Origin: Lysobacter sp. Root690
GTDB lineage: Bacteria > Pseudomonadota > Gammaproteobacteria > Xanthomonadales > Xanthomonadaceae
NCBI RefSeq assembly: GCF_001427785.1
Contig: NZ_LMHM01000012.1
Span: 659,157 to 709,035 of the forward strand
Direction of reading: 5' to 3'
DNA length: 49,879 nucleotides
Made by a program: the position numbers and the translations under genes. Numbering within the stretch: position 1 is the stretch's first letter; each line of letters begins with the position of its first letter. The notes below the pieces were generated by a model, which worked only from the letters and a program-made list of their open reading frames with translations, made no database searches and had not been told where the DNA came from. This document shows positions 1 through 7,904 of this stretch, in pieces.

Positions 1-1126
1 GCGGGTTGTCGTCCAGCGAGGTCGCCATCGATGGAGTAGGGGTGTTGGGCGACAAGTGGCTGATGATCTCGGTGGACTCAGCCTTGGCGGCGAGCAGGCG
101 CTGGCGCGCGACCGCTGGCGTTACGCCCTCGGCGAGTAGCGACGCGGTCAGCTGCGGCTGACCGGCCAGCTCGCACAACTCGGCAATCGCGAGGGAATCG
201 GCGCGCGCTTGTGCGCGCACGGCGTCGGTGTCCACGGTGGGCACCGTGGCGTCAGGTTGGGACATCGTGGGGTTCTCCAGGAAAAGCGGACGCGCCGCGG
301 CGTCGAGTTCGGCATGCATCTGTTGCACGGCATCGCTGAGCGTGCCGAGGCGGTCGGCCAGGCCGACGTTGATGGCGTCCTGACCGAAGTAAAGCGCGGC
401 CTCGGTCTTGCGCACCGCTTCGGCGCTCAAGCCGCGCTGGTCGGCAACGGTCAGGACAAACAGTTCGTAGAGGCGGTTGACCTCGGTTTGGATCGAGCCG
501 CGGGCCTCATCGGTCAACGGCTCATGCGGCGTGCCGTCGTTCTTGCGCGCACCCGCGTGGATCGGCGTGAACTTTAGCCCCGCATTCGCATCCGACTGCG
601 ACTGATCGACATGCAACGCGATGACGCCGATCGAACCGATTCCGCCCGTTCGGGTAACAAACAGTCGGCTTGTAGCACTAGCCAATGCATAGGCAGCCGA
701 GAATGCAGCATCGTTGGCGACGGCCCAGATCGGCTTGACGCCGCTCGCCGCGCGGATCTTATCTGCCAGATCAAACACCCCCGCGGCTTCGCCGCCGGGA
801 CTGTCGATCTCCAGAACGATTCCGCGCACGGAGTCGTCGGCCAACGCCGCATCGAGGCGGCGTGCAATCGAGATATAGCTGGTCAGGCCCGACATCGCGT
901 CCAACCCAACGGCCCGTTGCGCCAGGGTGCCGTGGATCGGCAGCACATAAATGCCTTGCTCGTTCGCCAACGCCGGAGCGGGCATCGGCGGCCCCATCTG
1001 CGGCGGTGGCAACGTTTGCAATTCGAACTTTGGAGCGAGCACGCTCAGGATGACTTCCAATTTGGCGCGTTGAATCAGCAGCGGCGTGTTGAACACGCGC
1101 GCCGCTAGGTGGGGCAGTCCGGTCAT
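1..1126 (-). CDS. Phage head maturation protease, S49/SppA-like (lambda C type), partial
   Basis: This serine protease should process the capsid and portal during prohead assembly. About 375 residues are visible; the reading frame is still open at the left edge, so the C-terminal part is missing. The S49 fold shows as the strand-turn EIDSPGGEAAG near residue 106, the nucleophile region AFSAAYALAS (Ser143) and a plausible catalytic Lys195 in GARKNDG. That is the Ser-Lys dyad pattern of SppA-like phage proteases. The ATG at 1126 overlaps the portal stop (ATGA), which fixes the start. In lambda the C gene also encodes the scaffold Nu3 in its 3' part; that region would lie outside this window. 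The family is clear; scaffold content is unknown. Confidence 0.9.
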   Translation of the reverse strand, partial: MTGLPHLAARVFNTPLLIQRAKLEVILSVLAPKFELQTLPPPQMGPPMPAPALANEQGIYVLPIHGTLAQRAVGLDAMSGLTSYISIARRLDAALADDSVRGIVLEIDSPGGEAAGVFDLADKIRAASGVKPIWAVANDAAFSAAYALASATSRLFVTRTGGIGSIGVIALHVDQSQSDANAGLKFTPIHAGARKNDGTPHEPLTDEARGSIQTEVNRLYELFVLTVADQRGLSAEAVRKTEAALYFGQDAINVGLADRLGTLSDAVQQMHAELDAAARPLFLENPTMSQPDATVPTVDTDAVRAQARADSLAIAELCELAGQPQLTASLLAEGVTPAVARQRLLAAKAESTEIISHLSPNTPTPSMATSLDDNP

Positions 1127-2619
1127 TCGATAGGCTTCGTATCAAAGGCCGCAGAGTCGGCCGGGGGTGGTGCGTGCTTGACGCCATTGCGGGCGACGGC
1201 GCGGGGATCGGTATCGAGCACCAAGCCGAGGGAGTCAGCGCGCTGCGCGTCCGCCGCGATTTCGCGATCGATGGTCTCGGCGTCGTAGCCGGAACTGGCG
1301 ATGGCCTCGGAGCGCGAGAGCAGTCCCGCGCGGATCGCCAGGATCATCGCGTTGAACTCCTTCTCCGGGTCCACCCAGCTCCAACCTTGGGGCACCCACT
1401 TGCATGCACGGTACTGGCGCTTACGTCGCCGGTAGCCGGGCAACTCGATGGCACCCGACAGCACCGCGGCGTCTACGAACGCATTCCAGATCGGGCGGCA
1501 CAGCTGGAACACCAGCACCGAGTGCTGGACCATCTCGCAGCGGCGCCGGAACTCCAGCAACCCGGCGCGAATGGACGAGTAGTTCACGCCGGTCAGATCG
1601 CCGGTCAACTGCTCGTAGGTGATGCCCATCGCGGCAGCGACCGCGCGGAACTGCGATCGCAGGAAGGCGTCGTAGCTGGCGCCAACATCGGCCGGCTGGG
1701 CAAATGTAACGCTCTCACCCGCCTCCAGGATTTGCAGACTCCCCGGCTCCAGGCCTAGCGGTGCGTTGCCGTGTTCGTCTGGTGGTGCGTCGCCCGGCAG
1801 CGGGTCTTCCGGGCCATCGCGGGTGATGAAGCCGGCGAACATCGCTGCCGTCTTCTTGCGCACCAACTCGGCGTCGTCGTACTGATCCAACTCATTGAGC
1901 TTGACCAGCGCACGCGCCAGCCACGGCTCGCCGCGGATCTGGCCCGGACGCAATGGCCGGAAGATGTGCAGCACCTCGGTGGCGGGGACACGGAAGGTGT
2001 CCAGTCCCCCCTGCCGGCTCATCGGCGCCATCGAGCCGTCTTGCGGGTGGGATAGGTAGAGGTGGTACGCGACCCGCCGCCCTAGCCGGTTGAACTCGAT
2101 GCCAGCGCGGATGACGTTGCCATTGGGTTCCTCGCGGTTGAGCGTCAGCGGCAAGTGCTCGGGTTCCAGCACTTGCAGTTGCAGCGGCACGGCCAGGCCG
2201 TCCTCAGGACGACGCGGACGCAGCCGCACCAGACACTCGCCGCCTTCCAGCAGCGCGCGGCAACCCAGCGCTTGCAGACCGTAAAGATCGGTCAAGCCCG
2301 CCGCGTCGGCCTCGTCCACGAAGTCGCGCCACAGCGCGTGCAACGCTTCGCGCTTGATTTGTTCGGCAATCAGCGATTGCGGCTTGATGCCGGTGCCGAC
2401 CGCGTTGGCGACGAATGCCTCGATCGCGGCATTGGCCCATGCGTTACGGCGAACCAGATCGCGCGACCGGATGCGCAACGCATCGCCGGTCGCTACGAGC
2501 GCGGCGATCGCGCCGGGATTGCTCGGCTGCCACGCGGTCGATCGACGACTGTGGCCCGCGACCTCATGCACGGGGGAGCCGCCGAACATCGCGGTTCGGG
2601 CACGCGACCACCAGCCCAT
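1123..2619 (-). CDS. Phage portal protein, lambda B family
   Basis: A 498-residue protein that forms the dodecameric portal ring at the head vertex through which DNA is packaged. Its size suits the lambda-family portals. Residues 55-80 carry the RSRDLVRRNAWANAAI segment, and GQIRGEPWLARALVKLNELD near residue 230 matches the conserved RG-PWL region of lambda-type portals. It starts one base into the stop of the gpW-like gene (TGATG) and its stop overlaps the protease start, so it is translationally coupled on both sides. The order small terminase, large terminase, gpW, portal, protease is the lambda order. Confidence 0.93.
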   Translation of the reverse strand: MGWWSRARTAMFGGSPVHEVAGHSRRSTAWQPSNPGAIAALVATGDALRIRSRDLVRRNAWANAAIEAFVANAVGTGIKPQSLIAEQIKREALHALWRDFVDEADAAGLTDLYGLQALGCRALLEGGECLVRLRPRRPEDGLAVPLQLQVLEPEHLPLTLNREEPNGNVIRAGIEFNRLGRRVAYHLYLSHPQDGSMAPMSRQGGLDTFRVPATEVLHIFRPLRPGQIRGEPWLARALVKLNELDQYDDAELVRKKTAAMFAGFITRDGPEDPLPGDAPPDEHGNAPLGLEPGSLQILEAGESVTFAQPADVGASYDAFLRSQFRAVAAAMGITYEQLTGDLTGVNYSSIRAGLLEFRRRCEMVQHSVLVFQLCRPIWNAFVDAAVLSGAIELPGYRRRKRQYRACKWVPQGWSWVDPEKEFNAMILAIRAGLLSRSEAIASSGYDAETIDREIAADAQRADSLGLVLDTDPRAVARNGVKHAPPPADSAAFDTKPIE

Positions 2620-2837
2620 CAGAAACCCTTCGACGTGGTGGTCAGCAATCGGCGCAGTCGCCGGGGCTGTCCCTCGGTGCCGGCGAGCGCGGCTTCGATC
2701 TCACGGATCGCCGCCAGCAGTTCATCGACACTGCGGTACTCGACCAGGCGGTCGCCAAAACTGACGCGGCGTTCACCGCGCGCGAGAGCATTGCGCAGCG
2801 CCTTCAGCTGCTCATGGGTGTAGGGAAGATCGCTCAT
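2619..2837 (-). CDS. gpW-like head-tail joining protein
   Basis: A 72-residue protein whose size, charge pattern and position match lambda gpW, which plugs the filled head and makes the binding surface for the tail-joining protein. Residues 8-50 form a helix, a short strand region (RRVSFGDRLVEYRSV) and a second helix (DELLAAIREIEAAL), the gpW arrangement. The ATG overlaps the terminase stop (ATGA). Assignment rests on size, synteny and the helix-strand-helix pattern, because gpW proteins diverge strongly in sequence. Confidence 0.8.
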   Translation of the reverse strand: MSDLPYTHEQLKALRNALARGERRVSFGDRLVEYRSVDELLAAIREIEAALAGTEGQPRRLRRLLTTTSKGF

Positions 2838-4780
2838 CGCATGAAACGGCTCGAAATGACCCGACGCCCACGGCGCGGATCAGAAACAGAAAGGCCGCCC
2901 TGCGGGGCGGCCTGTGATGTGAGGTGCGGCGGTGGCTGCAGTGGGACGGTTGACGGCCCTGCGGGCAGCACATCTAACGTCCGCTCCAGTTCCCGCCAAT
3001 GACGGTCTTCGAAGCGATCGACACCGGCCTGCATCGCGGCAGCGCGCGCCATCACGTAGCAGTCGAGCGCTTCGTTGCGGTCGCGGCGCTTCTCCCACAC
3101 CCGCTGCGGGTAGCCGTGGCGGTCGCGGCGGGTGATCAAGTGCTCAGCCGTCAGCTGCTGCAAGAACTCGCCATCGATCTTTGGCAGATGGACATAGCCC
3201 GCCGGAAAGGCCGGCTGCCCATCCGGGCCGATCTCGATCGACAGACGCAGCGCGTTATAGAACTCCAGCTTGGCGATGCCGCCGGCCACCGCGAACAGCT
3301 TCAGGCCGCGCCGGATGCGCTTGCCCGGCACGCTGACGTCGACCGCGGTCGGCGTGCCGATCAATGCGGCGCCGCTACCGACACCTTTCATCGGCAGCAG
3401 GCGCGGATCGCCGGCCGCGCGCGTGAACGTATAGGCTTCCTGCGTCGCAAAGCCGGTGTCCAGGCCCAGCCGGGTCAGCGGTAGCAGCGCGCCGCTGGCG
3501 TGGGTCCACTGCTCCGACAGAATCGCGCCCAAGTCGGTCCACACCGCAGCGCGCGCGGTGTCGCCCATCAGCACGCGGTGTTCGACCAACCAAGTCTCCC
3601 GGCCGCGCCCAAACGCCCAGATCGAGACTTCGATGCGGTCCTTCTGGACGTCGGCGCCGCCAGTCAGCAGCAGGCCACCCGCCGGCACGCTGCCGATCCG
3701 GTAGTCCTCGCGCCGTTCCAGCAGGCGCTCCCAATCCGGCGCCTCGCCCTCCTCCTCCCAGGTCTCGCCCAGCTCCGTGTTCTTGAACGCCTTGAGCGCG
3801 GTGGCCGAGCCCTGCGCGGTTTCCCACGCGGCGGCGATGTCGGCCCAACTGCGCCAGCCCACCGGCGAATAAAGCGACGACAAGTGGTAACCGGCCGTCT
3901 TGCCCTTGTTCTGCGGTGCGGTCGCTCGCCATTCACCGCCGGCCAGCATCGCGGTCTTGTGGTGCTCGCCGATCGGCTGCTCGCAGCCGGCGCAGATGTA
4001 CCGAGCCGAGCGCGGGTCGCCCCAGCTCCAGCGCAGTTGCTCAAACCGCAGCCATTGCATCTGCGCGCAGTGCGGGCATGGCACGAAGTACCGACGTTGG
4101 TCGGACGCGAGGTACTCGCGCTCGATGGTGCTGGCGCCGGCAATGGTCGGCGTCGAAACCAGCAGGATCTTGCGGCGGGTGAACGTTCGAGTACGGGCTT
4201 CCGCCAGCGCGACCGCATCACCTTCGCCTTCCACGTCGCGCGGGTAGCCATCCACCTCGTCCAAGAACAGATAACGCACCGGCATCGAGCGCAGACCCAC
4301 CGCGCTGTTCGCGCCGGTCAGCACCAGCACGCCGCCGCGGAACTCTTTAGCGAGGATCGTGTTGCCGGCATCCCGCGCGCGCGAGGGCGCGATGCGCTCA
4401 CGCAGCGACGGCGACTCCTCGATCAGCGGATCGATGCGCTGTTTCGAGTTGCGCTTGGCCATCTCGACCGTGGGCGCCACCGCCATCATCGGCCCCGGCG
4501 CGCACGCGATGACGTACCCGATCCAGTTGTTGCCGCACTCCGTACCGCCGACCTGCGCGCCCTTCATGAAGACGACGCGCTCGGTCGCCGAGGCCGGCGA
4601 CAAGTCGTTCATGATGTCGCGCAGGTACGGCGTGCGAGCGGTGCGCCAGCGGCCGGGCTCCGACGACGACGTGCTGGACAGCACCCGGTCCCGGTCGGCC
4701 CAATCGGATACGTCGAGGAATGGATCAGGCGTCAGGCCGTCGCGCCAGAACCGCGCAACGTCGTCAAAGCCGTCGTACAA
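2834..4780 (-). CDS. Phage terminase large subunit, lambda GpA family
   Basis: A 648-residue packaging motor and DNA-cutting enzyme, close to lambda GpA (641 residues). The N-terminal ATPase shows a Walker A-like MKGAQVGGTE at residues 72-81 and a Walker B LFLDEVDGYP at 171-180. A zinc-binding insert follows, with the CPHC and CAGC pairs near residues 230-265. The C-terminal nuclease half begins around LLTGGADVQKDRIEVSIW. The start lies 3 bases after the small terminase stop, and the end overlaps the gpW-like gene. A cos-type mechanism is expected by family, but I could not identify a cos site. Confidence 0.95.
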   Translation of the reverse strand: MYDGFDDVARFWRDGLTPDPFLDVSDWADRDRVLSSTSSSEPGRWRTARTPYLRDIMNDLSPASATERVVFMKGAQVGGTECGNNWIGYVIACAPGPMMAVAPTVEMAKRNSKQRIDPLIEESPSLRERIAPSRARDAGNTILAKEFRGGVLVLTGANSAVGLRSMPVRYLFLDEVDGYPRDVEGEGDAVALAEARTRTFTRRKILLVSTPTIAGASTIEREYLASDQRRYFVPCPHCAQMQWLRFEQLRWSWGDPRSARYICAGCEQPIGEHHKTAMLAGGEWRATAPQNKGKTAGYHLSSLYSPVGWRSWADIAAAWETAQGSATALKAFKNTELGETWEEEGEAPDWERLLERREDYRIGSVPAGGLLLTGGADVQKDRIEVSIWAFGRGRETWLVEHRVLMGDTARAAVWTDLGAILSEQWTHASGALLPLTRLGLDTGFATQEAYTFTRAAGDPRLLPMKGVGSGAALIGTPTAVDVSVPGKRIRRGLKLFAVAGGIAKLEFYNALRLSIEIGPDGQPAFPAGYVHLPKIDGEFLQQLTAEHLITRRDRHGYPQRVWEKRRDRNEALDCYVMARAAAMQAGVDRFEDRHWRELERTLDVLPAGPSTVPLQPPPHLTSQAAPQGGLSVSDPRRGRRVISSRFMR

Positions 4781-4783
4781 GGG

Positions 4784-5335
4784 TTAATCCAGTCGAGCGT
4801 TGAAGTCGCCGAGTTCTGCCAAGTGCTGTCGCACACCGCGCTCCAGCGCAACGTGCATCACATGCGGGTCGATATTTAATTCGGCCGCCAGCATCGAACT
4901 GATGCGCGCCGGCCAGTTCAACCAGGCATCGCGCTCAGCGCGCGCGAGCGCGAACACTTGCGCCATTACCTGCGATCGATCAATCAACTCTCCCTTGAGT
5001 TGTGCGATGCGCAGCTTGTGGTGCTGCGCTTTGAGCACCTCGTTGGCGGTGCGGGCCTGCGCGTAGGTATTGCCGCCGCCAGGTGCGCTGCTCGGCGCAC
5101 CAGCGGCGACATCGCTGGCGCCGGTCCCCGTGGCCGCACGCGTCCGCGCCGGCCGTCCCGGCGCCGACAGGCGATCGTCCGGGGTGCGCGTGCTGGCAGT
5201 CCAGTCAGCGTCGGCACGCGCCGCATCGATGGTGCCGTCCGCCTCGGCGGTGATGCGACCGGCAGCGATGGCTTTGCGCACAGCCGTATCGGAAACGCCA
5301 CGATGGCGGCCGTAGGCGCGGATGGAGATTCCCAC
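4784..5335 (-). CDS. Phage terminase small subunit, Nu1-like
   Basis: A 183-residue DNA-recognition subunit that should bind near cos and recruit the large terminase. Residues 1-35 (ISIRAYGRHRGVSDTAVRKA) form a Nu1-type winged-HTH. An Ala/Pro/Gly-rich linker covers about residues 60-95. The C-terminal helical half (from NTYAQARTANEVLKAQ) resembles the region that contacts the large subunit. The first codon is GTG with no obvious Shine-Dalgarno, so the exact start is less certain. It is the first gene of the head operon. Confidence 0.85.
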   Translation of the reverse strand: MGISIRAYGRHRGVSDTAVRKAIAAGRITAEADGTIDAARADADWTASTRTPDDRLSAPGRPARTRAATGTGASDVAAGAPSSAPGGGNTYAQARTANEVLKAQHHKLRIAQLKGELIDRSQVMAQVFALARAERDAWLNWPARISSMLAAELNIDPHVMHVALERGVRQHLAELGDFNARLD

Positions 5336-5415
5336 GATAGAAGGATTTGATTCGGTAGAGCCTCCGCGATCGCCGGCCTCGACGCAGATGGAATGGTGAA
5401 AGAACTGAAGTGGGT

Positions 5416-5446
5416 AAACCCCAGCACCCTGCGGGCGCTGGGGTTT
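5416..5446 (-). terminator. Hairpin after small gene 5461-5718
   Basis: AAACCCCAGC pairs with GCTGGGGTTT (10-bp stem, loop of about 11). It sits between the 5461-5718 gene and the terminase operon, and is nearly identical to the hairpin at 5857-5881. There is no long T-run on the minus-strand side; a T-rich tract lies on the plus-strand side, so it may act in both directions. Confidence 0.6.
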
Positions 5447-5460
5447 GCGTCCTCCTCTTT

Positions 5461-5718
5461 TCAGCGCGCAGCAGCCTCGCGGTTGAACTTGTCAACCAAC
5501 CGCGCCAGATCGGGGTCGTCGGCGACGTCCACATCACCCGCCTCGCAGATGGCGTTCACGATGTCGAGGCAAGTGGTGATCAATTCCTTTGCAGCGCTCA
5601 GCTCCTCGCGCGACAGCGGACCGACTTTCTCGTCGTGGATCAACGCCTCCAGCCAGTAGTGGCACTCATTCAGATCGACCAGGGTGTTCCGGAATCGGCA
5701 ATACGACATGTTGGGCAT
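5461..5718 (-). CDS. Small phage accessory protein (unknown)
   Basis: An 85-residue, mainly helical acidic protein starting MPNMSYCRFRNTLVDLNECH. I do not recognise a characterised family. The ATG at 5718 is chosen because a purine-rich AAGAGAA lies just upstream and because the open frame beyond it runs through the shared leader element. The gene is a self-contained cassette, with element 5757-5788 upstream and hairpin 5416-5446 downstream. Its position between terminase and the methyltransferases, outside the structural operon, suggests accessory cargo. Confidence 0.7.
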   Translation of the reverse strand: MPNMSYCRFRNTLVDLNECHYWLEALIHDEKVGPLSREELSAAKELITTCLDIVNAICEAGDVDVADDPDLARLVDKFNREAAAR

Positions 5719-5756
5719 TTCGTTCTCTTGGCGTCGCCGCGTTGTTGCGGCGACCG

Positions 5757-5788
5757 CATGAACGCTTCTTCCTAGGACGATCGCAAGC
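5757..5788 (-). promoter_or_regulatory. 32-bp shared leader element, copy 1
   Basis: Read on the minus strand it runs GCTTGCGATC to GAAGCGTTCATG, exactly 32 bp. It is followed by a GC hairpin (CGCCGC/GCGGCG) in the leader of gene 5461-5718. Shared with five other leaders in this patch; a promoter or operator role is inferred. Confidence 0.55.
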
Positions 5789-5856
5789 GGATTGAAGCGA
5801 TTTGCTGCTTGAAGACAGCGCGCGGACAGGTCCGAGTGAACGAAGAAGAGGGAACG

Positions 5857-5881
5857 CCCCAGCACCCATCGGGCGCTGGGG
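5857..5881 (-). terminator. Hairpin after small gene 5898-6152
   Basis: CCCCAGC pairs with GCTGGGG. The sequence is nearly the same as the hairpin at 5416-5446, as if the cassette (leader, gene, terminator) had been duplicated. A CT-rich stretch follows on the minus strand. Confidence 0.6.
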
Positions 5882-5897
5882 ACTTACCACTCCCGGC

Positions 5898-6152
5898 TTA
5901 CTGCTTATCCAGCGTCGCGTTAATGTCCGCGAGGATGTCGTCCCAATCCGGTTCGGTCGGCAAGTCGACTCCGGCCGCCCCGCAGAGCATGGCAACGACC
6001 GCCCAACAGATTCGGCTCAGGTTGCCAGCCGCTTCCAAATCTTCGGGTGCCAGCGCGATGGTGTCGTCGTGCTCCAGCATGTCGTGGATGTCCACTTCGA
6101 ACTTGGTCAGGCTGCGGGTGATGTTGCCGAAATTACGGTGGTGCTCGCTCAT
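5898..6152 (-). CDS. Small phage accessory protein (unknown)
   Basis: An 84-residue acidic protein starting MSEHHRNFGNITRSLTKFEV. It is similar in length, charge and general layout to the 85-residue neighbour at 5461-5718: both have a DxxELHxxLE-like start and a C-terminal PDWDDILADINATLDK-like end. The two may be distant paralogues; this is a visual impression, not an alignment score. The ATG at 6152 is chosen because the frame upstream overlaps the leader element at 6193-6224. Function unknown. Confidence 0.65.
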   Translation of the reverse strand: MSEHHRNFGNITRSLTKFEVDIHDMLEHDDTIALAPEDLEAAGNLSRICWAVVAMLCGAAGVDLPTEPDWDDILADINATLDKQ

Positions 6153-6192
6153 GTTGGCTCTACTTGGATACGCCGCGTCGTTGCGGCGAGCA

Positions 6193-6224
6193 CATGAACG
6201 CTTCATTCCAAGCAAAAGCCAAGC
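6193..6224 (-). promoter_or_regulatory. 32-bp shared leader element, copy 2
   Basis: Minus-strand GCTTGGCTTT to GAAGCGTTCATG, 32 bp, followed by the same CGCCGC/GCGGCG hairpin as copy 1. It lies 41 bp before the start of gene 5898-6152. Confidence 0.55.
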
Positions 6225-6277
6225 ACTATCTCGCCCAATCGGATAGGCGTAGGACAGATTGAACGCCGGTTGTTGAA

Positions 6278-6805
6278 TCAGGCCGCCTGACACTCAGCTG
6301 CAGCCATGGCCTGTTCCAAGCCGCTGACCGCATGCGCCAGTCCGTGCTGAAACTCGTCATCGTGCGGATAGCAGCTCCTCAGTCTTTCCATCCGTTCGAT
6401 GGCTCGCGCGATGGCGTGTGCCGGCTCGTGCGGGTCGATGCCATCGAGGTAGCGGTCGATCATCGCCATGACCCCGCGAAACGCGTGCTCGGCCGGTGTC
6501 GCCTCTCCAGTGGGCTTACGCCGCGCTTTGTTGTGGCGCGCCAGGATGTGCCGCTCCCACGACGACAACTCGGCATCGCAACCATCGATCAAGTTCCGTA
6601 GCACTTCGGACTGAATCGGCTGCGATCGATAGCCTACGCTGTGATGCGCCAGCATCATGCCGAGCGCCACGGACAATCGCGTCGAAAGCGTTTCGAAATC
6701 GTTGTCCGCCAGCAACCGCGCGCGCGCGTGGTTCGTCAAGAAATCCAGGCGGCTCGCGCACGAGCGTAAATCCGTGATCAGTTCGTCTCTATCAATCGCA
6801 CCCAT
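6278..6805 (-). CDS. Helical phage accessory protein (unknown)
   Basis: A 175-residue, almost wholly helical protein (MGAIDRDELITDLRSCASRL...). It has a basic stretch ARHNKARRKPTGEATPAE near residues 112-128 and a histidine-containing C-terminal half. I recognise no family. The ATG at 6805 is preferred over upstream ATGs because those fall inside the repeated leader. The third member of the minus-strand cassette series. Confidence 0.65.
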   Translation of the reverse strand: MGAIDRDELITDLRSCASRLDFLTNHARARLLADNDFETLSTRLSVALGMMLAHHSVGYRSQPIQSEVLRNLIDGCDAELSSWERHILARHNKARRKPTGEATPAEHAFRGVMAMIDRYLDGIDPHEPAHAIARAIERMERLRSCYPHDDEFQHGLAHAVSGLEQAMAAAECQAA

Positions 6806-6844
6806 GTTGTTGTTTCCGCTGCCTCCGCGTCGTTGCGGCGACGG

Positions 6845-6876
6845 CATGAACGCTTCCTTCGGAGAGGAAGCAAAGC
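6845..6876 (-). promoter_or_regulatory. 32-bp shared leader element, copy 3
   Basis: Minus-strand GCTTTGCTTC to GAAGCGTTCATG, 32 bp, in the leader of gene 6278-6805. The following hairpin arm is shortened to CCGC/GCGG and merges with a GGAGG. Confidence 0.55.
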
Positions 6877-6982
6877 GGTATTCGTCGCACTTCACGTCTC
6901 GAGACAGCTGTCGGACAGCTTCAGTCGAAAGCTGTCAAAAGTCTGTCCGAGAACATCGCAGCGCGCCAAATGCGTTGATGAT

Positions 6983-7014
6983 GCTTGGCTTCGTTGCGAA
7001 TTGAAGCGTTCATG
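6983..7014 (+). promoter_or_regulatory. 32-bp shared leader element, copy 4
   Basis: GCTTGGCTTC to GAAGCGTTCATG on the plus strand, 32 bp. It lies 33 bp before the ATG of gene 7048-7437. The leader continues with CCACGGAGGCT, also found after copy 5. Confidence 0.6.
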
Positions 7015-7047
7015 CGTCCACACAGATACACAGCCACGGAGGCTGCC

Positions 7048-7437
7048 ATGAACCGGAAGACGCTCACCACCATCGCGCAACAATATCTGGACGTATCGAC
7101 GCTCGACGCTAAAGACAGCGATAGCGCTGGACTCCACAGCGTGTCTACGAGCAGCCTCGACTCGGCGCTGACCGCCGCCTATCTCGCCGGCTACGCCGCC
7201 GCTATCCGCGCAGCGGGCGGCTACCAAGCCGACGCCTTACCCACGGAGCGGCGCACCATGGTCGGTAACACGTGGCTCCGTGAGGGCGATGCGACGGATT
7301 GGTCGGATGATCCACGAGCGGAGGCGATCGTTACCTTGCCCATCCCGGAGGTGGCGCTAACCGCATACCGGTGGCTGGAGCACAAAGCCTGCGAGGTACT
7401 GATTCCAACCGCGATCCGACAGCGTCGAATCGCCTGA
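7048..7437 (+). CDS. Small phage accessory protein (unknown)
   Basis: A 129-residue protein starting MNRKTLTTIAQQYLDVSTLD. The N-terminal half is helical with an Ala-rich segment (SALTAAYLAGYAAAIRAAGG, residues 43-62). The C-terminal half carries WSDDPRAEAIV and ends in a basic RQRRIA. No recognised family. The ATG has a strong GGAGG 6 bases upstream. A clear intrinsic terminator follows at 7452-7475, so the gene is probably monocistronic. Confidence 0.7.
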   Translation: MNRKTLTTIAQQYLDVSTLDAKDSDSAGLHSVSTSSLDSALTAAYLAGYAAAIRAAGGYQADALPTERRTMVGNTWLREGDATDWSDDPRAEAIVTLPIPEVALTAYRWLEHKACEVLIPTAIRQRRIA

Positions 7438-7451
7438 CCCACGTCTCCCGC

Positions 7452-7475
7452 AACGCCCCGCAAAGGGCGTTTTTT
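7452..7475 (+). terminator. Intrinsic terminator after 7048-7437
   Basis: AACGCCC/GGGCGTT stem with a 6-base loop, running straight into TTTTT. A textbook Rho-independent terminator. Confidence 0.85.
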
Positions 7476-7544
7476 GTTGGCGCGCGGCGTTCCTGTCCGA
7501 TACCTGTCTGCAACCGAGAACGAGCGTTCTTTATCGCGCAATCC

Positions 7545-7576
7545 GCTTGGCTTCGTCGGGGAAGGAAGCGTTCATG
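7545..7576 (+). promoter_or_regulatory. 32-bp shared leader element, copy 5
   Basis: GCTTGGCTTC to GAAGCGTTCATG, 32 bp, 33 bp before the ATG of gene 7609-7839. It shares the downstream CCACGGAGGCT with copy 4. Confidence 0.6.
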
Positions 7577-7608
7577 TCCCCACACTAACAAGGCCACGGA
7601 GGCTCAGC

Positions 7609-7839
7609 ATGAAAGACCAAACCGAAGCGTTCAAGGATTACATCGGCGGCATGAAGAAGCATAACCACACCGCGCTGACGCAACTGCTCACCATCAACGA
7701 CTGGCACGCTGCCGCGCAGCGCGAACTGGAACGCAGGGCCTATCTAGTCCTCACCACCTTCAACGACGACGTGATGCTCGCCATAGCCAAGGGCGAGCTC
7801 AACCCCTACCGAGCCATAGAAGAAGTGCTCGCCGAGTGA
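7609..7839 (+). CDS. Small phage accessory protein (unknown)
   Basis: A 76-residue helical protein starting MKDQTEAFKDYIGGMKKHNH and ending YRAIEEVLAE. I recognise no family. GGAGG lies 7 bases before the ATG. It is followed within 65 bases by the DUF3489 gene, and the two may be co-transcribed from element copy 5. Its size and cassette context fit other small phage cargo proteins; no function is visible. Confidence 0.7.
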   Translation: MKDQTEAFKDYIGGMKKHNHTALTQLLTINDWHAAAQRELERRAYLVLTTFNDDVMLAIAKGELNPYRAIEEVLAE

Positions 7840-7904
7840 TTGACCCGCGCGCACCGCGCCAGCGTGGCGCGCTCAACTCCCTATCCAATCAAAAGGAAAT
7901 TCCC

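Noticed and set aside
3500-4879. 459-codon plus-strand frame opposite the large terminase
   Set aside because: Mirror frame of a conserved gene in GC-rich DNA; His/Arg/Ala-rich with no domain.
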